This document shows, piece after piece, positions 16,955 to 25,866 of a stretch of DNA of 64,000 bases. This DNA is from Metabacillus sp. B2-18 (GTDB lineage: Bacteria > Bacillota > Bacilli > Bacillales > Bacillaceae). A program made the position numbers and the translations under genes. The notes beneath the pieces are model-generated. The model ran no database searches and had not been told where the DNA came from. It saw nothing but the letters and a program-made list of their open reading frames with translations. The first letter of the stretch is position 1. Each line of letters opens with the position of its first letter. Location of the stretch: contig NZ_CP088245.1 in NCBI RefSeq assembly GCF_021117275.1, positions 4,714,001-4,778,000 on the forward strand. The letters run 5' to 3'.

Positions 16955-16987
16955 ACAAAAAAGCCCACCATCTATCAAGTGGTGAGC
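16955..16987 (-). terminator. Terminator of the IS-split operon
   Basis: On the minus strand GCTCACCACTTGATAGATGG pairs through GGTGGGC and is followed by TTTTTTG. It is the presumed end of the 20.9-17.05 kb operon. Confidence 0.75.
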
Positions 16988-17051
16988 AAAGGCGCAATAA
17001 ATATGGATGAATAAGTTCTCTTTAAAAATAAATCAATACATACAATAATTT

Positions 17052-17801
17052 TTATTTGTTGAATACAAACCTCTCAGTTATGTTATTTCTTTTACCCGAT
17101 TCAAAATCTATCTTGACTGTTTCACCATCATTCATAAACCTAGCCTTACTTTTTAACCTTTCAAAATCCCTAATCTTAACAGTATCGTAGGTAGCAACAG
17201 ATTTCTCAAATTTAATTGTAGCACCAAAAAGAGTGATAAATGGCTCCACCATCTCAACAGACATTTTACTTCCTTTCGGGTTATTTTCCATTACTTCAAT
17301 AAATTCATTAACTTCATTAACTTTATCAAGCATAATTGATGTGCTTTTAAATGTACCTTTAATATCTTTATTATTAATGACGCTCTCAAGAATATATAGA
17401 GCTTCTTCATCTTTTATTGTAATATTTTCTGGTAATGTAAATTTAACATCAAAAAATTCTTCTACCTTATTTAATCTTTCCAAAAATTCTATAGTTTTTT
17501 TGAATTCTTCCTCATCCCCTATATCTACATTCCAATTTTTAGCAACAAATAAATCACTATCTGTTTTCAGTACCTTTAAGGAGAAAGGAGTCTTTTTTGC
17601 TTCATAAAGAAATTTCATAAATATAAGTTCAGGTTTAATTTTATTGTGCTGCTCCTTATTAAGAGTGATATTTAAATCAATTCCTCCCTCTATAAATGTT
17701 GATTTATCAACGGTTTGACCCGTTGGCGGAGTGTCAAAAAAATATTTTTCGACACGCATCCTAATAAATTTTTCATATTTTGTGAAACTATTCCAATGTA
17801 T
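17052..17801 (-). pseudogene. 3' half of a gene split by an IS110-type element
   Basis: The frame (ending ITERFVFNK) has an ATG at 17759 but stays open upstream (NSFTKYEKFIRMRVEKYFFD) to the edge of the IS at ~17801. On the other side of the IS an operon gene ends abruptly in LLEGFSG. Together the halves would encode a protein of ~475 residues. This half is lysine- and glutamate-rich (GGIDLNITLNKEQHNKIKPE, DIGDEEEFKKTIEFLERLNK) with no recognised motif. It was inactivated by the insertion, unless the IS excises precisely. Confidence 0.7.
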
Positions 17802-17900
17802 GGGTACGCTACGCGGTCACTACTGGATAATGATGGTAAGTAGTGCTCTGGAATTATGCGATGCACAATGGATCTCTGCGTAGCTTATGATGACGTACCC
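17802..17900 (-). ncRNA. Candidate IS110/IS1111 guide RNA (bridge RNA / seekRNA)
   Basis: The segment is bounded by GGGTACGCTACGC and GCGTAGC...CGTACCC, which can pair into a long closing stem. Inside, CACTACT and AGTAGTG form a second hairpin around a 14-nt loop (GGATAATGATGGTA). IS110-family elements encode a structured RNA in the non-coding end whose loops guide the transposase to target and donor. Position, size and folding fit. The strand is assumed to be that of the transposase. Confidence 0.5.
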
Positions 17901-18062
17901 TCCCATGTCTCTGGGCATCTATGTGCCTACATTCCTTCGTTCGGTCTAGTCATAAGGCAGAGGCTAGCGAAGCTCCTTTAGGGACTCGAGGTCGGATGGG
18001 AAAAATAGTGCCAGCTTCTCCGTGTCATCCTGTTGTCTAGGTCTATTAGGGGATGTAGAACT

Positions 18063-19340
18063 TTACATAGCCTCTGCGAGACTAGGAATATCCTTCATCA
18101 TTCGCTGTGCGTCAAAAGCTTTGTGCTTTGTACTTATTCCATGTAAGACTTTTATTAGTTTTCCGCATAGAACCACAATAGATTGCTTCTTCCGTAACGG
18201 GTTAACCTTACGGTTAGTGTAATATTCATGCAGCTTTCGAAAGGCTTCATTATGGCGAACCATTGGCATCATCACTCGGAAAAGGAGGGCACGAAGCTTT
18301 CTTCTTCCCCGTTTGGAGATATGTTTTTGCCCTTTGTGCTGGCCGGAAGAGTTTTCACGTAAAGTTAATCCCGCAAGTTTAATGATTTGGCGTGGATCTT
18401 CATAGTGTGAAAAGCTACCGATTTCGGCCAACAAATCAACGATTGTGGTATCGCCGAGTCCTTGAACCGTTGAGAGCCATTCGTACTCTACAGACGTTTG
18501 TACAAGCGTAACTAATTGCTGTGTAATGCTTTCAATTTCTTGTTCCAACTGGTTGTAACGGCGAACGAGCGTGGCAATTTCAATACGGGCCATCTCACGT
18601 CCTTCTGTTACTCCGATGGAGTTAGAACTGACTTCAATAAGTTGTATTGCTTTTGGTCGTTGGGGAGATTTTAGCCCCTCAACCTGTCGGTAAAGCGATA
18701 AGACTTCATCTGGCTGCTTTTGAAATAGATCACTTGGAAATGGAGTACATTCAAGTACTGCCAGAGCCATTTTCCCGAATGACGGAAACACCTGAGTGAA
18801 TTCTGGAAAATATCGATCTAACCAGCGAATCATCATATTTTTGACAGCACCAAATTCCTCTGTCAACTTACCTCTAAATGTTGACCCAACACGAAGTTCC
18901 GCCTCAATGTCTTTCAAAATACGTGGATAACTAAAGCGTCCATCTTTTATGAGACGAGCGATCACCAGTGCATCCTTGCGGTCATGTTTGGTTGGTAAAT
19001 TGTCGTCCAACTCTTTTGAACGCTTGACGTGCAAAGGATTAGCCATTGCGAGGGGAATGCCTCGTTCATCAAGGAAATAGGCTAAATTAAGCCAGTAATG
19101 GCCAGTAGGTTCAATCCCTACGATGACTTCTGTTTTTTCGTGTTCTTTCATCGCAGTTAGAATACGATGATAAAAATGCTGGAAACCATCATTAGACTGT
19201 AATACAGAAAATGATTTTTGGAGCACTCTCCCACGATCATCTACAAAGCAGGCGAAATGTTTTCGCTTCGCAATGTCGATTCCGACAACGAGTGTTTTTT
19301 CAGTGACTTGATTTATTTTATGGTTTTGTTTAAAATCCAT
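18063..19340 (-). CDS. IS110-family transposase
   Basis: The protein has 425 residues from an ATG at 19340 with AAGGAGG eight bases upstream; an earlier in-frame start at 19430 lies in the non-coding leader. The N-terminal DEDD RuvC-like domain begins TLVVGIDIAKRKHFACFVDD, with VIVGIEPTGHYWLNLAYFL and NLPTKHDRKDALVIARLIKD following at ~100-145. The C-terminal Transposase_20 part has LSTVQGLGDTTIVDLLAEIG and FSHYEDPRQIIKLAGL, with the catalytic-serine region around LRENSSGQHKGQKHISKRGR. It looks intact. Confidence 0.92.
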   Translation of the reverse strand: MDFKQNHKINQVTEKTLVVGIDIAKRKHFACFVDDRGRVLQKSFSVLQSNDGFQHFYHRILTAMKEHEKTEVIVGIEPTGHYWLNLAYFLDERGIPLAMANPLHVKRSKELDDNLPTKHDRKDALVIARLIKDGRFSYPRILKDIEAELRVGSTFRGKLTEEFGAVKNMMIRWLDRYFPEFTQVFPSFGKMALAVLECTPFPSDLFQKQPDEVLSLYRQVEGLKSPQRPKAIQLIEVSSNSIGVTEGREMARIEIATLVRRYNQLEQEIESITQQLVTLVQTSVEYEWLSTVQGLGDTTIVDLLAEIGSFSHYEDPRQIIKLAGLTLRENSSGQHKGQKHISKRGRRKLRALLFRVMMPMVRHNEAFRKLHEYYTNRKVNPLRKKQSIVVLCGKLIKVLHGISTKHKAFDAQRMMKDIPSLAEAM

Positions 19341-19426
19341 TATGGAGTCCTCCTTGGTTAACAAATTAGGGGTCAATTTCTGCAGATTTTGACACCCCGT
19401 ATCATACCAAGAGGGCTCTTTTTTGT

Positions 19427-20122
19427 TCAAGTCCCCGAAAATCCTTCTAACAGGAATGCTCCTTTTTGTAAATTAATCATTAATTGAACCGCAACTATAT
19501 TGTTTTCTTGTTGAGCATTGTCCATATAAATGATATTATTTTCTATTTTGCTGACCCCGATTTCAAGATAGTCAAATGATACAGAGCCATTTGTTGTGTA
19601 TAAACGCATTGGAGATGGAGGCGGAAAACTATGAGGAATTAACTTTAATTTAATTTCTCCCTTTTGCTTGTCAATTAACTTCTTGCCAATCCACGTTTCA
19701 AATGAGGTTGCATCAAATTCTAAAGTAGTCTGGGTGTTATATGAATACCTTATTAATTCTCCCCAATTTTTAAAGTTTGCTTTAATTTCATCTGGCAAAT
19801 TAACATCTACACTGCCCTTCAGAGGATGGGATTTTAAAGCTTCCTTTGAGCTAGGTACATGACTAAGTGTTACCGATCCATTCTCAGGATTAAAATCTAT
19901 ACCATATCTCCAGTGAGGAAAAGCTGGGTGTTGAGCTGCTGCTCCCTTTACTAATCCAGAGAATAAATCAGCTGCTTCACTAGTTTTACCTTCGCGAATT
20001 AATTTTTGAATTTCATTAAATGAATCTTGGGTATTCACTACTGAATTAACGTAAAAAGTATTATTGTTTCCTTTATTTTTAACTATAGCTTTAGCTATAG
20101 ACTTTTTAATTCTCCTGAACAT
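19427..20122 (-). pseudogene. 5' half of the IS-split gene (effector-like, unknown)
   Basis: This half has 231 codons starting MFRRIKKSIAKAIVKNKGNN and reading on as NTFYVNSVVNTQDSFNEIQK. The frame enters the IS at ~19433 and stops at once after FLLEGFSG. The N-terminal KNKG-x-x-NTF-x-VN motif is repeated at the very C-terminus of the one-helix protein encoded just upstream. The rest (HPAFPHWRYGIDFNPENGSV, SYNTQTTLEFDATSFETWIG) is not recognised. The other half lies at 17052-17801. The operon order is unknown 170-aa gene, one-helix protein, this protein. Confidence 0.7.
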
Positions 20123-20137
20123 CTATATCACCGACCT

Positions 20138-20314
20138 TCAATCTTTATTTACGTTAAATGTATTTTGATCACCTTTGTTTTTTATATTAGATTTTTTGCT
20201 GGTTTTTTTTCCTGTAAAAAACCCCAAAATAAATCCAGAGATTAAACCGGCTAATACTCCAGCAAAAACAGCTCCCTCGAATGTTGATACATCTGTTAAA
20301 TTACTAAAATCCAT
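20138..20314 (-). CDS. Small one-helix membrane protein with C-terminal NTF motif
   Basis: The protein has 58 residues and starts at 20314 after TTAGGAGGAA. One glycine-rich helix (GAVFAGVLAGLISGFILGFF, residues 14-33) is followed by a lysine-rich tail, TGKKTSKKSNIKNKGDQNTF, ending NVNKD. The tail motif KNKG-x-x-NTF-x-VN recurs near the N-terminus of the next gene's product, which begins 15 bases downstream. Such sharing recalls adaptor-effector pairs that join through a common motif. The function is unknown. Confidence 0.65.
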   Translation of the reverse strand: MDFSNLTDVSTFEGAVFAGVLAGLISGFILGFFTGKKTSKKSNIKNKGDQNTFNVNKD

Positions 20315-20414
20315 GAAAATTCCTCCTAAAATATTAGATAGTATTACAACAACGGCAAGACTTTCCGTTTTTAACTTACAAAATTTAAGTATCATAAATT
20401 TGCTACGTTCTCAG

Positions 20415-20927
20415 CTAATAACTCACTAATCTATAAAGATGTAATGTCTGCATCTCATTTCCAAAAGCTTGCAGCAGACTTAAATTAAATAATTCTTCCT
20501 TTTTTATTTGTACACTGTCTAATTTCAAGCTTTGATGGTTCTCTATTTGTTTTATCGCATTTAAGTTTAAACTGTCAGGAACCCCATCTTCGTCCATTAT
20601 TTGATAGTAAGCGGTTAAAGCCTGAGCAAATACTTGCTCAATATCATCATTGGCCAGCTCCAAAGCCTCTTCTAACAAAATAGAAATAAATAGTCCAAAC
20701 CAATTCACTAAATTTTGACCATCATAATGAACTCTATTAATCACCCGAAGTTCATGCTCTTTTTCTTTATTTTTCGGCAAACGAATTTTATATGTTTCTC
20801 CGCTTTTCAACAGTAGCATATATGGTATTGATAACCTTATTCCAGTCTTTATATCTTTCCTTTCCCTTACGTCAATATTATTAGGATTAACCCTTTTACT
20901 ATAAGGTCTAAATTCTCTCGGTTCCAA
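20415..20927 (-). CDS. Hypothetical protein, first gene of the IS-split operon
   Basis: The protein has 170 residues from a TTG at 20927 with GAGGTGG upstream. It contains IRLSIPYMLLLKSGETYKIR, HELRVINRVHYDGQNLVNWF and a helical part, LEEALELANDDIEQVFAQAL. No membrane span or known motif was seen. About 100 bases separate it from the one-helix gene, and all three genes of the group read the same way with a terminator after the last. A sensor or regulator role is only a guess. Confidence 0.6.
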   Translation of the reverse strand: MEPREFRPYSKRVNPNNIDVRERKDIKTGIRLSIPYMLLLKSGETYKIRLPKNKEKEHELRVINRVHYDGQNLVNWFGLFISILLEEALELANDDIEQVFAQALTAYYQIMDEDGVPDSLNLNAIKQIENHQSLKLDSVQIKKEELFNLSLLQAFGNEMQTLHLYRLVSY

Positions 20928-21310
20928 AACAACACCACCTCAAAAGCACCAAATATTGTATATTTATTCTGGGTCTACACCAAAACATGGTCTTGACCCC
21001 AATGTTACCCGATTAGTTCTGAATTACATTCTAGTAAAATTCTTTGTTTGCAACATTTGGTATTTCTTGTAAAGTAATGTCGACCTTCAAGAACAGATTT
21101 TAGTGTAGAGCCTTTATTCTATTTTATATTTTATCAAACTTCTAATCTCTTTGGTGCTTTTATATGAACTTCCTACCCTTTTTGACACTGATTGGTAACA
21201 GAAGTATTAACATTGTAGATCCGATTTAATCTTTTTTAATGGTTTAGTTCTATTAGCCAATATTTAGTCATTTAATAGAAATAGGGATAAAACATGTGAG
21301 GTGACTACTC
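20928..21310. other. Spacer, nothing recognised
   Basis: The region is AT-rich and should contain the divergent promoters of the genes at 20927 and 21311. I saw no convincing gene, RNA or repeat in it. Confidence 0.4.
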
Positions 21311-21508
21311 ATGAAAAAACGAGAGTTAATAGAAGCTATTGTTGAGACTCTATACCCAGTAAAAGATTATGATCTCGAAGGAGTATGCTATTCGCTTGGT
21401 ATGAAACCTTTCGATAGCAATATTGAACCAGCCCCAAAGAAACCTTATTTTAGGAACTGCCTTAATCATTTAGAGTTAAGTAGAGGAGCAATTGTGGAAA
21501 CCGCTTAA
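21311..21508 (+). CDS. Short protein, probably the N-terminal remnant of a larger gene
   Basis: The frame has 65 residues after TGAGGTGAC. The first ~31 residues (KKRELIEAIVETLYPVKDYD, then LEGVCYSLGMK) look like the compact helical N-terminus found at the front of some larger defence-like proteins. The frame then ends without a further domain (HLELSRGAIVETA), and a decayed REP-like sequence follows at ~21541. A truncated gene is therefore likely, though an independent small protein cannot be excluded. Confidence 0.5.
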   Translation: MKKRELIEAIVETLYPVKDYDLEGVCYSLGMKPFDSNIEPAPKKPYFRNCLNHLELSRGAIVETA

Positions 21509-21808
21509 ATCATAGAACAAACTATTCGCTGGAGTATACACTAGAACCTTCTCCGTGCTTCACCCATCTTTACAGTCGCATGGTTTTTTAAAAAGTTTTT
21601 AGAAACCGATAAATTAATTATTGTTGTTAATTACGAAAAAAACTTTAATATGATATTGAAGAGACCACCATTGTCCCTTCCAGCTAATTTATATGTAATG
21701 CTTATTGAACTTGTGTTGGAAAAAATACAAAAGGAGAAATGCTGTGCAAATATAGGAAAAATTGAATATGTGATGAATGGGGACGGTTCCCGTGCTGCTT
21801 GTAACCTC
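21509..21808. other. Spacer with REP fragments and a coding remnant
   Basis: There is a half REP (CTTCTCCGTGCTTC) near 21549 and a second partial REP (GGGGACGGTTCCCGTGC) at 21779-21796, next to the RAYT gene. Between them, from 21650, a plus-strand frame (RPPLSLPANLYVMLIELVLE) may be a remnant cut by the REP. Confidence 0.4.
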
Positions 21809-22600
21809 CTACACCTTAAACAAAAGATTAGGAGAAACACCCAAAATCCTTGCTGCTTGTCTCAGGGAGAGTCCTTCAATTTTCTTTACCTTTCTTAAAA
21901 TTTGATTTCTTTGTTCACTAGGCAAGCTCTTTACTTGTGGTATTTCATAGCTCCCAAGGCATTTTTTAATTTCGATTCTTGCTTCATCATCTGTTAGTCT
22001 TCTCCTTATGTCGTCGTAGTCCTCTAGACATTTATCTGTATTTTGTAGCTCATTAAACTCTTTAAACCTCGATTGTGCAATTGACCAATTAGGTGAAAAC
22101 ATATGTAGAATATAGTTACATTCGAGTAAATCAGTAGGATATACGCTCTCTCCATAATAACCAAGGCAGCTACTCCACTTCCATTTCTCGGGACTTGTAA
22201 CGATACCTGCTTTTACTGGATTTTGATGGATGTATCTTGTGACCGTGATCAAATATTCATGTGTCTCTACATTTTCACTTTTAAAACGATCTTGAACAAG
22301 GTGACCAGTCGTATGGTATTTCCAGTTGTAATAGCTAGCATAGCTTACACCGATTTTTTTCATAACCAGAGATATCTCCTCATTGCTTTCTTTTACAAGC
22401 AAATGAACATGATTTCCCATCAAGCACCAGGCATATACTTTCATAGCTGTCCTTATTTTGTATCTTTTCAAGGTATCAAGAAATTTAATTTTGTCATCAT
22501 CGTCGTGAAAGATTTCCTGCCTATTTGCTCCTCTATTAATAATATGATAGATCCCTGTACTGCTTTTCAATCTAGCGCTACGAGGCAAACGATCGACCAC
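21809..22600 (-). CDS. REP-associated tyrosine transposase (RAYT), copy 1
   Basis: The protein has 263 residues and starts at a GTG at 22600. The Y1/HUH nuclease motifs are clear: RGANRQEIF near residue 23, the metal-binding HUH in MGNHVHLLVKE (~residues 62-72), and the catalytic tyrosine region VTRYIHQNPVKAGI (~115-130). The C-terminal GLSLRQAARILGVSPNLLFK is an HTH-like tail. RAYTs cut and move short extragenic palindromes, and a partial GAAGCAC-type palindrome lies just downstream. The gene is ~95 percent identical to copy 2 and sits behind a broken yifB, as copy 2 does. Confidence 0.92.
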   Translation of the reverse strand: MVDRLPRSARLKSSTGIYHIINRGANRQEIFHDDDDKIKFLDTLKRYKIRTAMKVYAWCLMGNHVHLLVKESNEEISLVMKKIGVSYASYYNWKYHTTGHLVQDRFKSENVETHEYLITVTRYIHQNPVKAGIVTSPEKWKWSSCLGYYGESVYPTDLLECNYILHMFSPNWSIAQSRFKEFNELQNTDKCLEDYDDIRRRLTDDEARIEIKKCLGSYEIPQVKSLPSEQRNQILRKVKKIEGLSLRQAARILGVSPNLLFKV

Positions 22601-22631
22601 CTTTCTTTAATTAATGACACTTAAAATTGAT

Positions 22632-23345
22632 TATCGATATAATGGTTTCGTCGCTTCTCCTGTCAAGGAAAAATGAGTACGGTGGTGCTAATTTTCTCAA
22701 AAGCATCGCTTCCTTTAGATCTTCATCGGATATCAAGACTTCTCCCTTTATGTCCGCAATTGTTCTCGCTAAACGAATGATTTTAATTTGAACTCGATTA
22801 CTTAGACCCTTCTTAGTAGAAACTTGTTGTAAAACGTATTGTTACTTTGGTGTCAGGGGGCTGCTTTGAATCAATTGTTCAAAGGGGACCGTACCATTAC
22901 AAATTTCCTTCCCATATCGGTTGTACTGGTTTTTTCTTGCTGAGACTACGCGTTTTTTTATGTTTCAGAAGAATCAATTCCTTTAAAATCATGTCCTTTA
23001 AGGTTCACTGCTTGTAAGGTTAGAAGAATATCAAAGCGATCTAAGATAGGACCAGACACCCGATTTTTGTAGGCTTTTATCTGCTTTTCTGAACAGGTAC
23101 AATAGTGATCATTTGAGCCGAAGTATCCACATGGACATGGATTCATTGCAGCGATAAAAATAAAGTTTGCAGGGTACGTTACAGTTGAATGAACTCGACT
23201 TATCGTCACCGTTTTACTTTCTAAGGGTTGCCTGAGCATATCTAATGTTTTTTTGGAGAATTCCCCTAATTCATCTAGGAAAAGAACTCCAAGATGAGCT
23301 AATGACGCCGTGAGGACGAGTGGATAAAAATACGCAAAATATAGA
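22632..23345 (-). pseudogene. YifB/ComM C-terminal fragment, copy 1 (frameshift and stop)
   Basis: This is homologous to the YifB AAA core from the Walker B region onward (SLAHLGVLFLDELGEFSKKT), with FIAAMNPCPCGYFGSNDHYC (zinc-like cysteines) and NRVSGPILDRFDILL. The N-terminal domain and Walker A are absent. Compared with copy 2, one base is missing near 22965, so the frame ends SSET, and CAA has become TAA further on (~22843). It is a decayed partner of the RAYT gene downstream. Confidence 0.88.
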
Positions 23346-23459
23346 TTGATATTTTCTATACCTTCTATATGAATTACGTCGTACTTTAACACTAAACCTC
23401 ATATATGGTGCTTTTGCAGAAACGATAAATCCCTCCTCTCTCTTTAATTACAAAATAAA

Positions 23460-23493
23460 TAGCCCATCACCTTTAACTTATGTGATGAGCTAT
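23460..23493 (-). terminator. Terminator after the 171-residue membrane protein gene
   Basis: On the minus strand the stem AGCTCATCAC / GGTGATGGGCT is followed by ATTTATTTTG. Confidence 0.7.
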
Positions 23494-23515
23494 CATTACC
23501 TTGTTTATATTCTTA

Positions 23516-24031
23516 CTAATTCAGCTTTTCGTATAAACCCGGAAGCATACCGAGAAGTGTGGTTATGATACCTAGTAACGTAAGAGAATTAGCTATTTCA
23601 GATGCACTATATATCGACGAGTCATAGCCAGAGATATTAAAAAATATTAAAAATAAAAATGAAAGTAAAATAAAGAAGTAGATTGAAAGTATAGTAATTC
23701 TTAAAGTTATTTGTTTAAAGTTTTGTTTAAACCATTCTTGAAATTTCTTTTCTCCAAACAATTCTTTCTTATTAGCAGAAAATGCAAGACCTAAACAAAT
23801 CAAAGCAAATATTATTGGTAATAGAAATGCTAATAAGATACCAAGCCAACTAGATCCAACCCAAGTAGTAATCAGATCAACTACAAATACTACAGATAAA
23901 AGCGCCACAAAGATAATTATATTAAAAATAATAAAAGCATTATCATATTTATTTGTTTCTTTTTTCAAATGCCAGACTAACCCACCTAAAATCATTGTTA
24001 GTATAAACAGAAATATTAAATTAAGATTCAT
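23516..24031 (-). CDS. Membrane protein (four to five helices), unknown
   Basis: The protein has 171 residues and starts after AAAAGGGG. Hydrophobic helices occur at 3-20 (LNLIFLFILTMILGGLVW), 30-52, 60-85 (LGILLAFLLPIIFALICLGL), 108-130 and 145-165. It lies 41 bases after the CoiA-like gene in the same direction and may be co-transcribed. Copy 2 of the CoiA-like locus has no such gene, so it was gained or lost after the duplication. The family was not recognised. Confidence 0.65.
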   Translation of the reverse strand: MNLNLIFLFILTMILGGLVWHLKKETNKYDNAFIIFNIIIFVALLSVVFVVDLITTWVGSSWLGILLAFLLPIIFALICLGLAFSANKKELFGEKKFQEWFKQNFKQITLRITILSIYFFILLSFLFLIFFNISGYDSSIYSASEIANSLTLLGIITTLLGMLPGLYEKLN

Positions 24032-24072
24032 ATTAATCCCCTTTTCCTAAACCGTGAAATACTGTCACCTAT

Positions 24073-25695
24073 TTACTCTTTGATACTTAATTGTACCTTT
24101 TTCTTTAATTCTGCTTTTAAAGTTTTTACATAAAATTCAAGGAAATCCTTTATTGGATATTTAACAAGTTTATCATTTTGAGTAAAGGAGACTCCAGAAC
24201 TCTTCATATAGCCGATAATTTTCTCCAACGATACAACAAGGGTATCACTTGTTTGATTTTCGTTTATCCACTTTAAGATCACCTTTCTCCAATACTGCGT
24301 ATCTCCACTAATGTAAAGTTCTCCTGGAATAGGTTGAGACAACAGCAAATCTCGAACCTTCTCTTTTCTCCTCTTCTCTATTTTATCTTCTGTACTTTCA
24401 TAGTTTGCTACAGTAGAATTCTGTTGATAAGTGTAGTTGCTATAACCGTTATGTCTTATAGAGCCGCGGTCCCAACCATCCGGATGAACCTCGATTGGCC
24501 TTAAAGCCGCTCTTCTCATCGTTTCTTGCATTTGTCTTTCGATTTCTTCATCTTCTAGCTCTTTGGCTTTTTGTCTTTGTTTTTGCCATTCCACTTCTCG
24601 AGCCCTTAATCGTGCCCTTTGCTTTTCTTCCTCTAGTTTAACTCTTTCTTCCTCTGCTCTGATTCTTTCTTGTTCTTCTCTCAACCTTTGTTGTTCTAAC
24701 TCAAATTGTTGTTTCCTTTCAGTTAGTTCCTTTAGAAAACCATTTCTCCTCTCATCCTCATTTTCCTTTGAAAGTACAAAATGATTTTGATCGGCATTCA
24801 CTGACAACGCTCGTGCCAGGGGTACTTCAGAAGATGATAGTTTATAAAAAGTTATATTCCGATCATGTTGTGATATGGGGACGAACCGAAAGATTGTACA
24901 TAACCGATTAAATACGTCTACATAAGCAATATTTCTAGTGTTAAATTCGTCTGCGCTTGATCCTGTATCTTTCCTAAAAAAGTCTAATAAATCACCTTGT
25001 AAATTTCCCTCTAGAAATGTATCCCACAGACTATCTTCATGAGTTTTACTAGTTACATAAGTTTCAGCAGTAAGTAAGGTTCCTTTATTTGTCTCTTCTA
25101 AAAAAGAGAGCCAACTATAGTCCACAAATGAAAAGGGCTTAAAACCTTCTTCTTTATAGGTTTTCATTCGTTTGGACAAATGACGAGCATAGCTACCTGA
25201 AGTTAACCCCTGATCGATTGCAGTAAAATAATCAATCGCCCATCGTTCACCAGAGTTCGGAAACTTAATGATAAAATCCGGAATAAATGATAGTTTCATT
25301 TTGTAATGATACCCTCGATCAATCTCAACGTCGTAGGGTTTCATCTCACCTTCTAATATCTCTTTAAAGATGGTGAGACCAATATCTTTCTTAGATTTAA
25401 CCTCATGCTTAGAAACATGTTTATCATACGTTGTGGTATTTTCTGAGTAAGAACATTCACTTTCATCATTATGGCGAAAATAAAACGGTCTTCCCTCGTC
25501 TTTGGTTAAATTCATATTTACTGGTTTGTTACAGCATAAACAAGTAAACGCACTCTTCTTCGAAAAAACTCGATAATTATCTTCGAACCAACGCTTTACT
25601 TCAGGCCGTGTTAAGTTTTGTTGTTCTAGCTCTCTTCTTTTCAGTTCTATGTTAAAGACGGAATTATGTAGGTAGGCCGAATCCAAGCAATACAC
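24073..25695 (-). CDS. CoiA-like nuclease-family protein, copy 1
   Basis: The protein has 540 residues from a GTG at 25695 (the start is uncertain, since the AGAAGGG is very close). The N-terminal part has FTCLCCNKPVNMNLTKDEGR and RPFYFRHNDESECSYSE, as in CoiA. It continues with HEVKSKKDIGLTIFKEILEG and LSFIPDFIIKFPNSGERWAI, a PD-(D/E)XK-like nuclease core. Residues ~320-400 form a long charged coiled coil (RKQQFELEQQRLREEQERIR). CoiA acts in DNA uptake and recombination during competence in streptococci and bacilli. A near copy lies at 28897-30525. Confidence 0.75.
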   Translation of the reverse strand: MYCLDSAYLHNSVFNIELKRRELEQQNLTRPEVKRWFEDNYRVFSKKSAFTCLCCNKPVNMNLTKDEGRPFYFRHNDESECSYSENTTTYDKHVSKHEVKSKKDIGLTIFKEILEGEMKPYDVEIDRGYHYKMKLSFIPDFIIKFPNSGERWAIDYFTAIDQGLTSGSYARHLSKRMKTYKEEGFKPFSFVDYSWLSFLEETNKGTLLTAETYVTSKTHEDSLWDTFLEGNLQGDLLDFFRKDTGSSADEFNTRNIAYVDVFNRLCTIFRFVPISQHDRNITFYKLSSSEVPLARALSVNADQNHFVLSKENEDERRNGFLKELTERKQQFELEQQRLREEQERIRAEEERVKLEEEKQRARLRAREVEWQKQRQKAKELEDEEIERQMQETMRRAALRPIEVHPDGWDRGSIRHNGYSNYTYQQNSTVANYESTEDKIEKRRKEKVRDLLLSQPIPGELYISGDTQYWRKVILKWINENQTSDTLVVSLEKIIGYMKSSGVSFTQNDKLVKYPIKDFLEFYVKTLKAELKKKVQLSIKE

Positions 25696-25866
25696 ATCCC
25701 TTCTAATCTAATATTTTCTAAGACTATTATATCATTATGTGAAATTATGGAAATGTAATATTCAGAAAAATCAACCTTTAAATGATCATTGAATACTAGG
25801 TTTGTAGTTTTTTTGGTAGTTAGCCTTTATAATTAGGATATTAGTTATAAATGGGAGCGATTCATT

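Larger units (their letters stand above)
16579..17051. other. Spacer with REP-like repeats and a terminator
   Basis: The spacer contains an AAGGGACAG-TCTTG-TCC palindrome (16658-16681), a REP element (16878-16904) and the terminator at 16955-16987. A short plus frame (QQSELEFEIDSYKVLLEEAR at ~16830) enters the REP and may be a gene remnant. Confidence 0.4.
17802..19433 (-). mobile_element. IS110-family insertion sequence (ends approximate)
   Basis: The element has a DEDD/Transposase_20-type transposase, about 90 bases of 5' non-coding DNA and ~260 bases of 3' non-coding DNA. It lies between two fragments that look like one interrupted gene. No clear terminal inverted repeats or target duplication were found, as is usual for IS110. 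The long downstream non-coding end fits the IS1111 branch. Confidence 0.75.

Noticed and set aside
24563..24784. Plus-strand frame opposite the CoiA-like coiled coil
   Set aside because: It is a serine/cysteine-rich mirror of the glutamate/arginine-rich coiled coil and also appears opposite copy 2 at 29390-29611; typical shadow.
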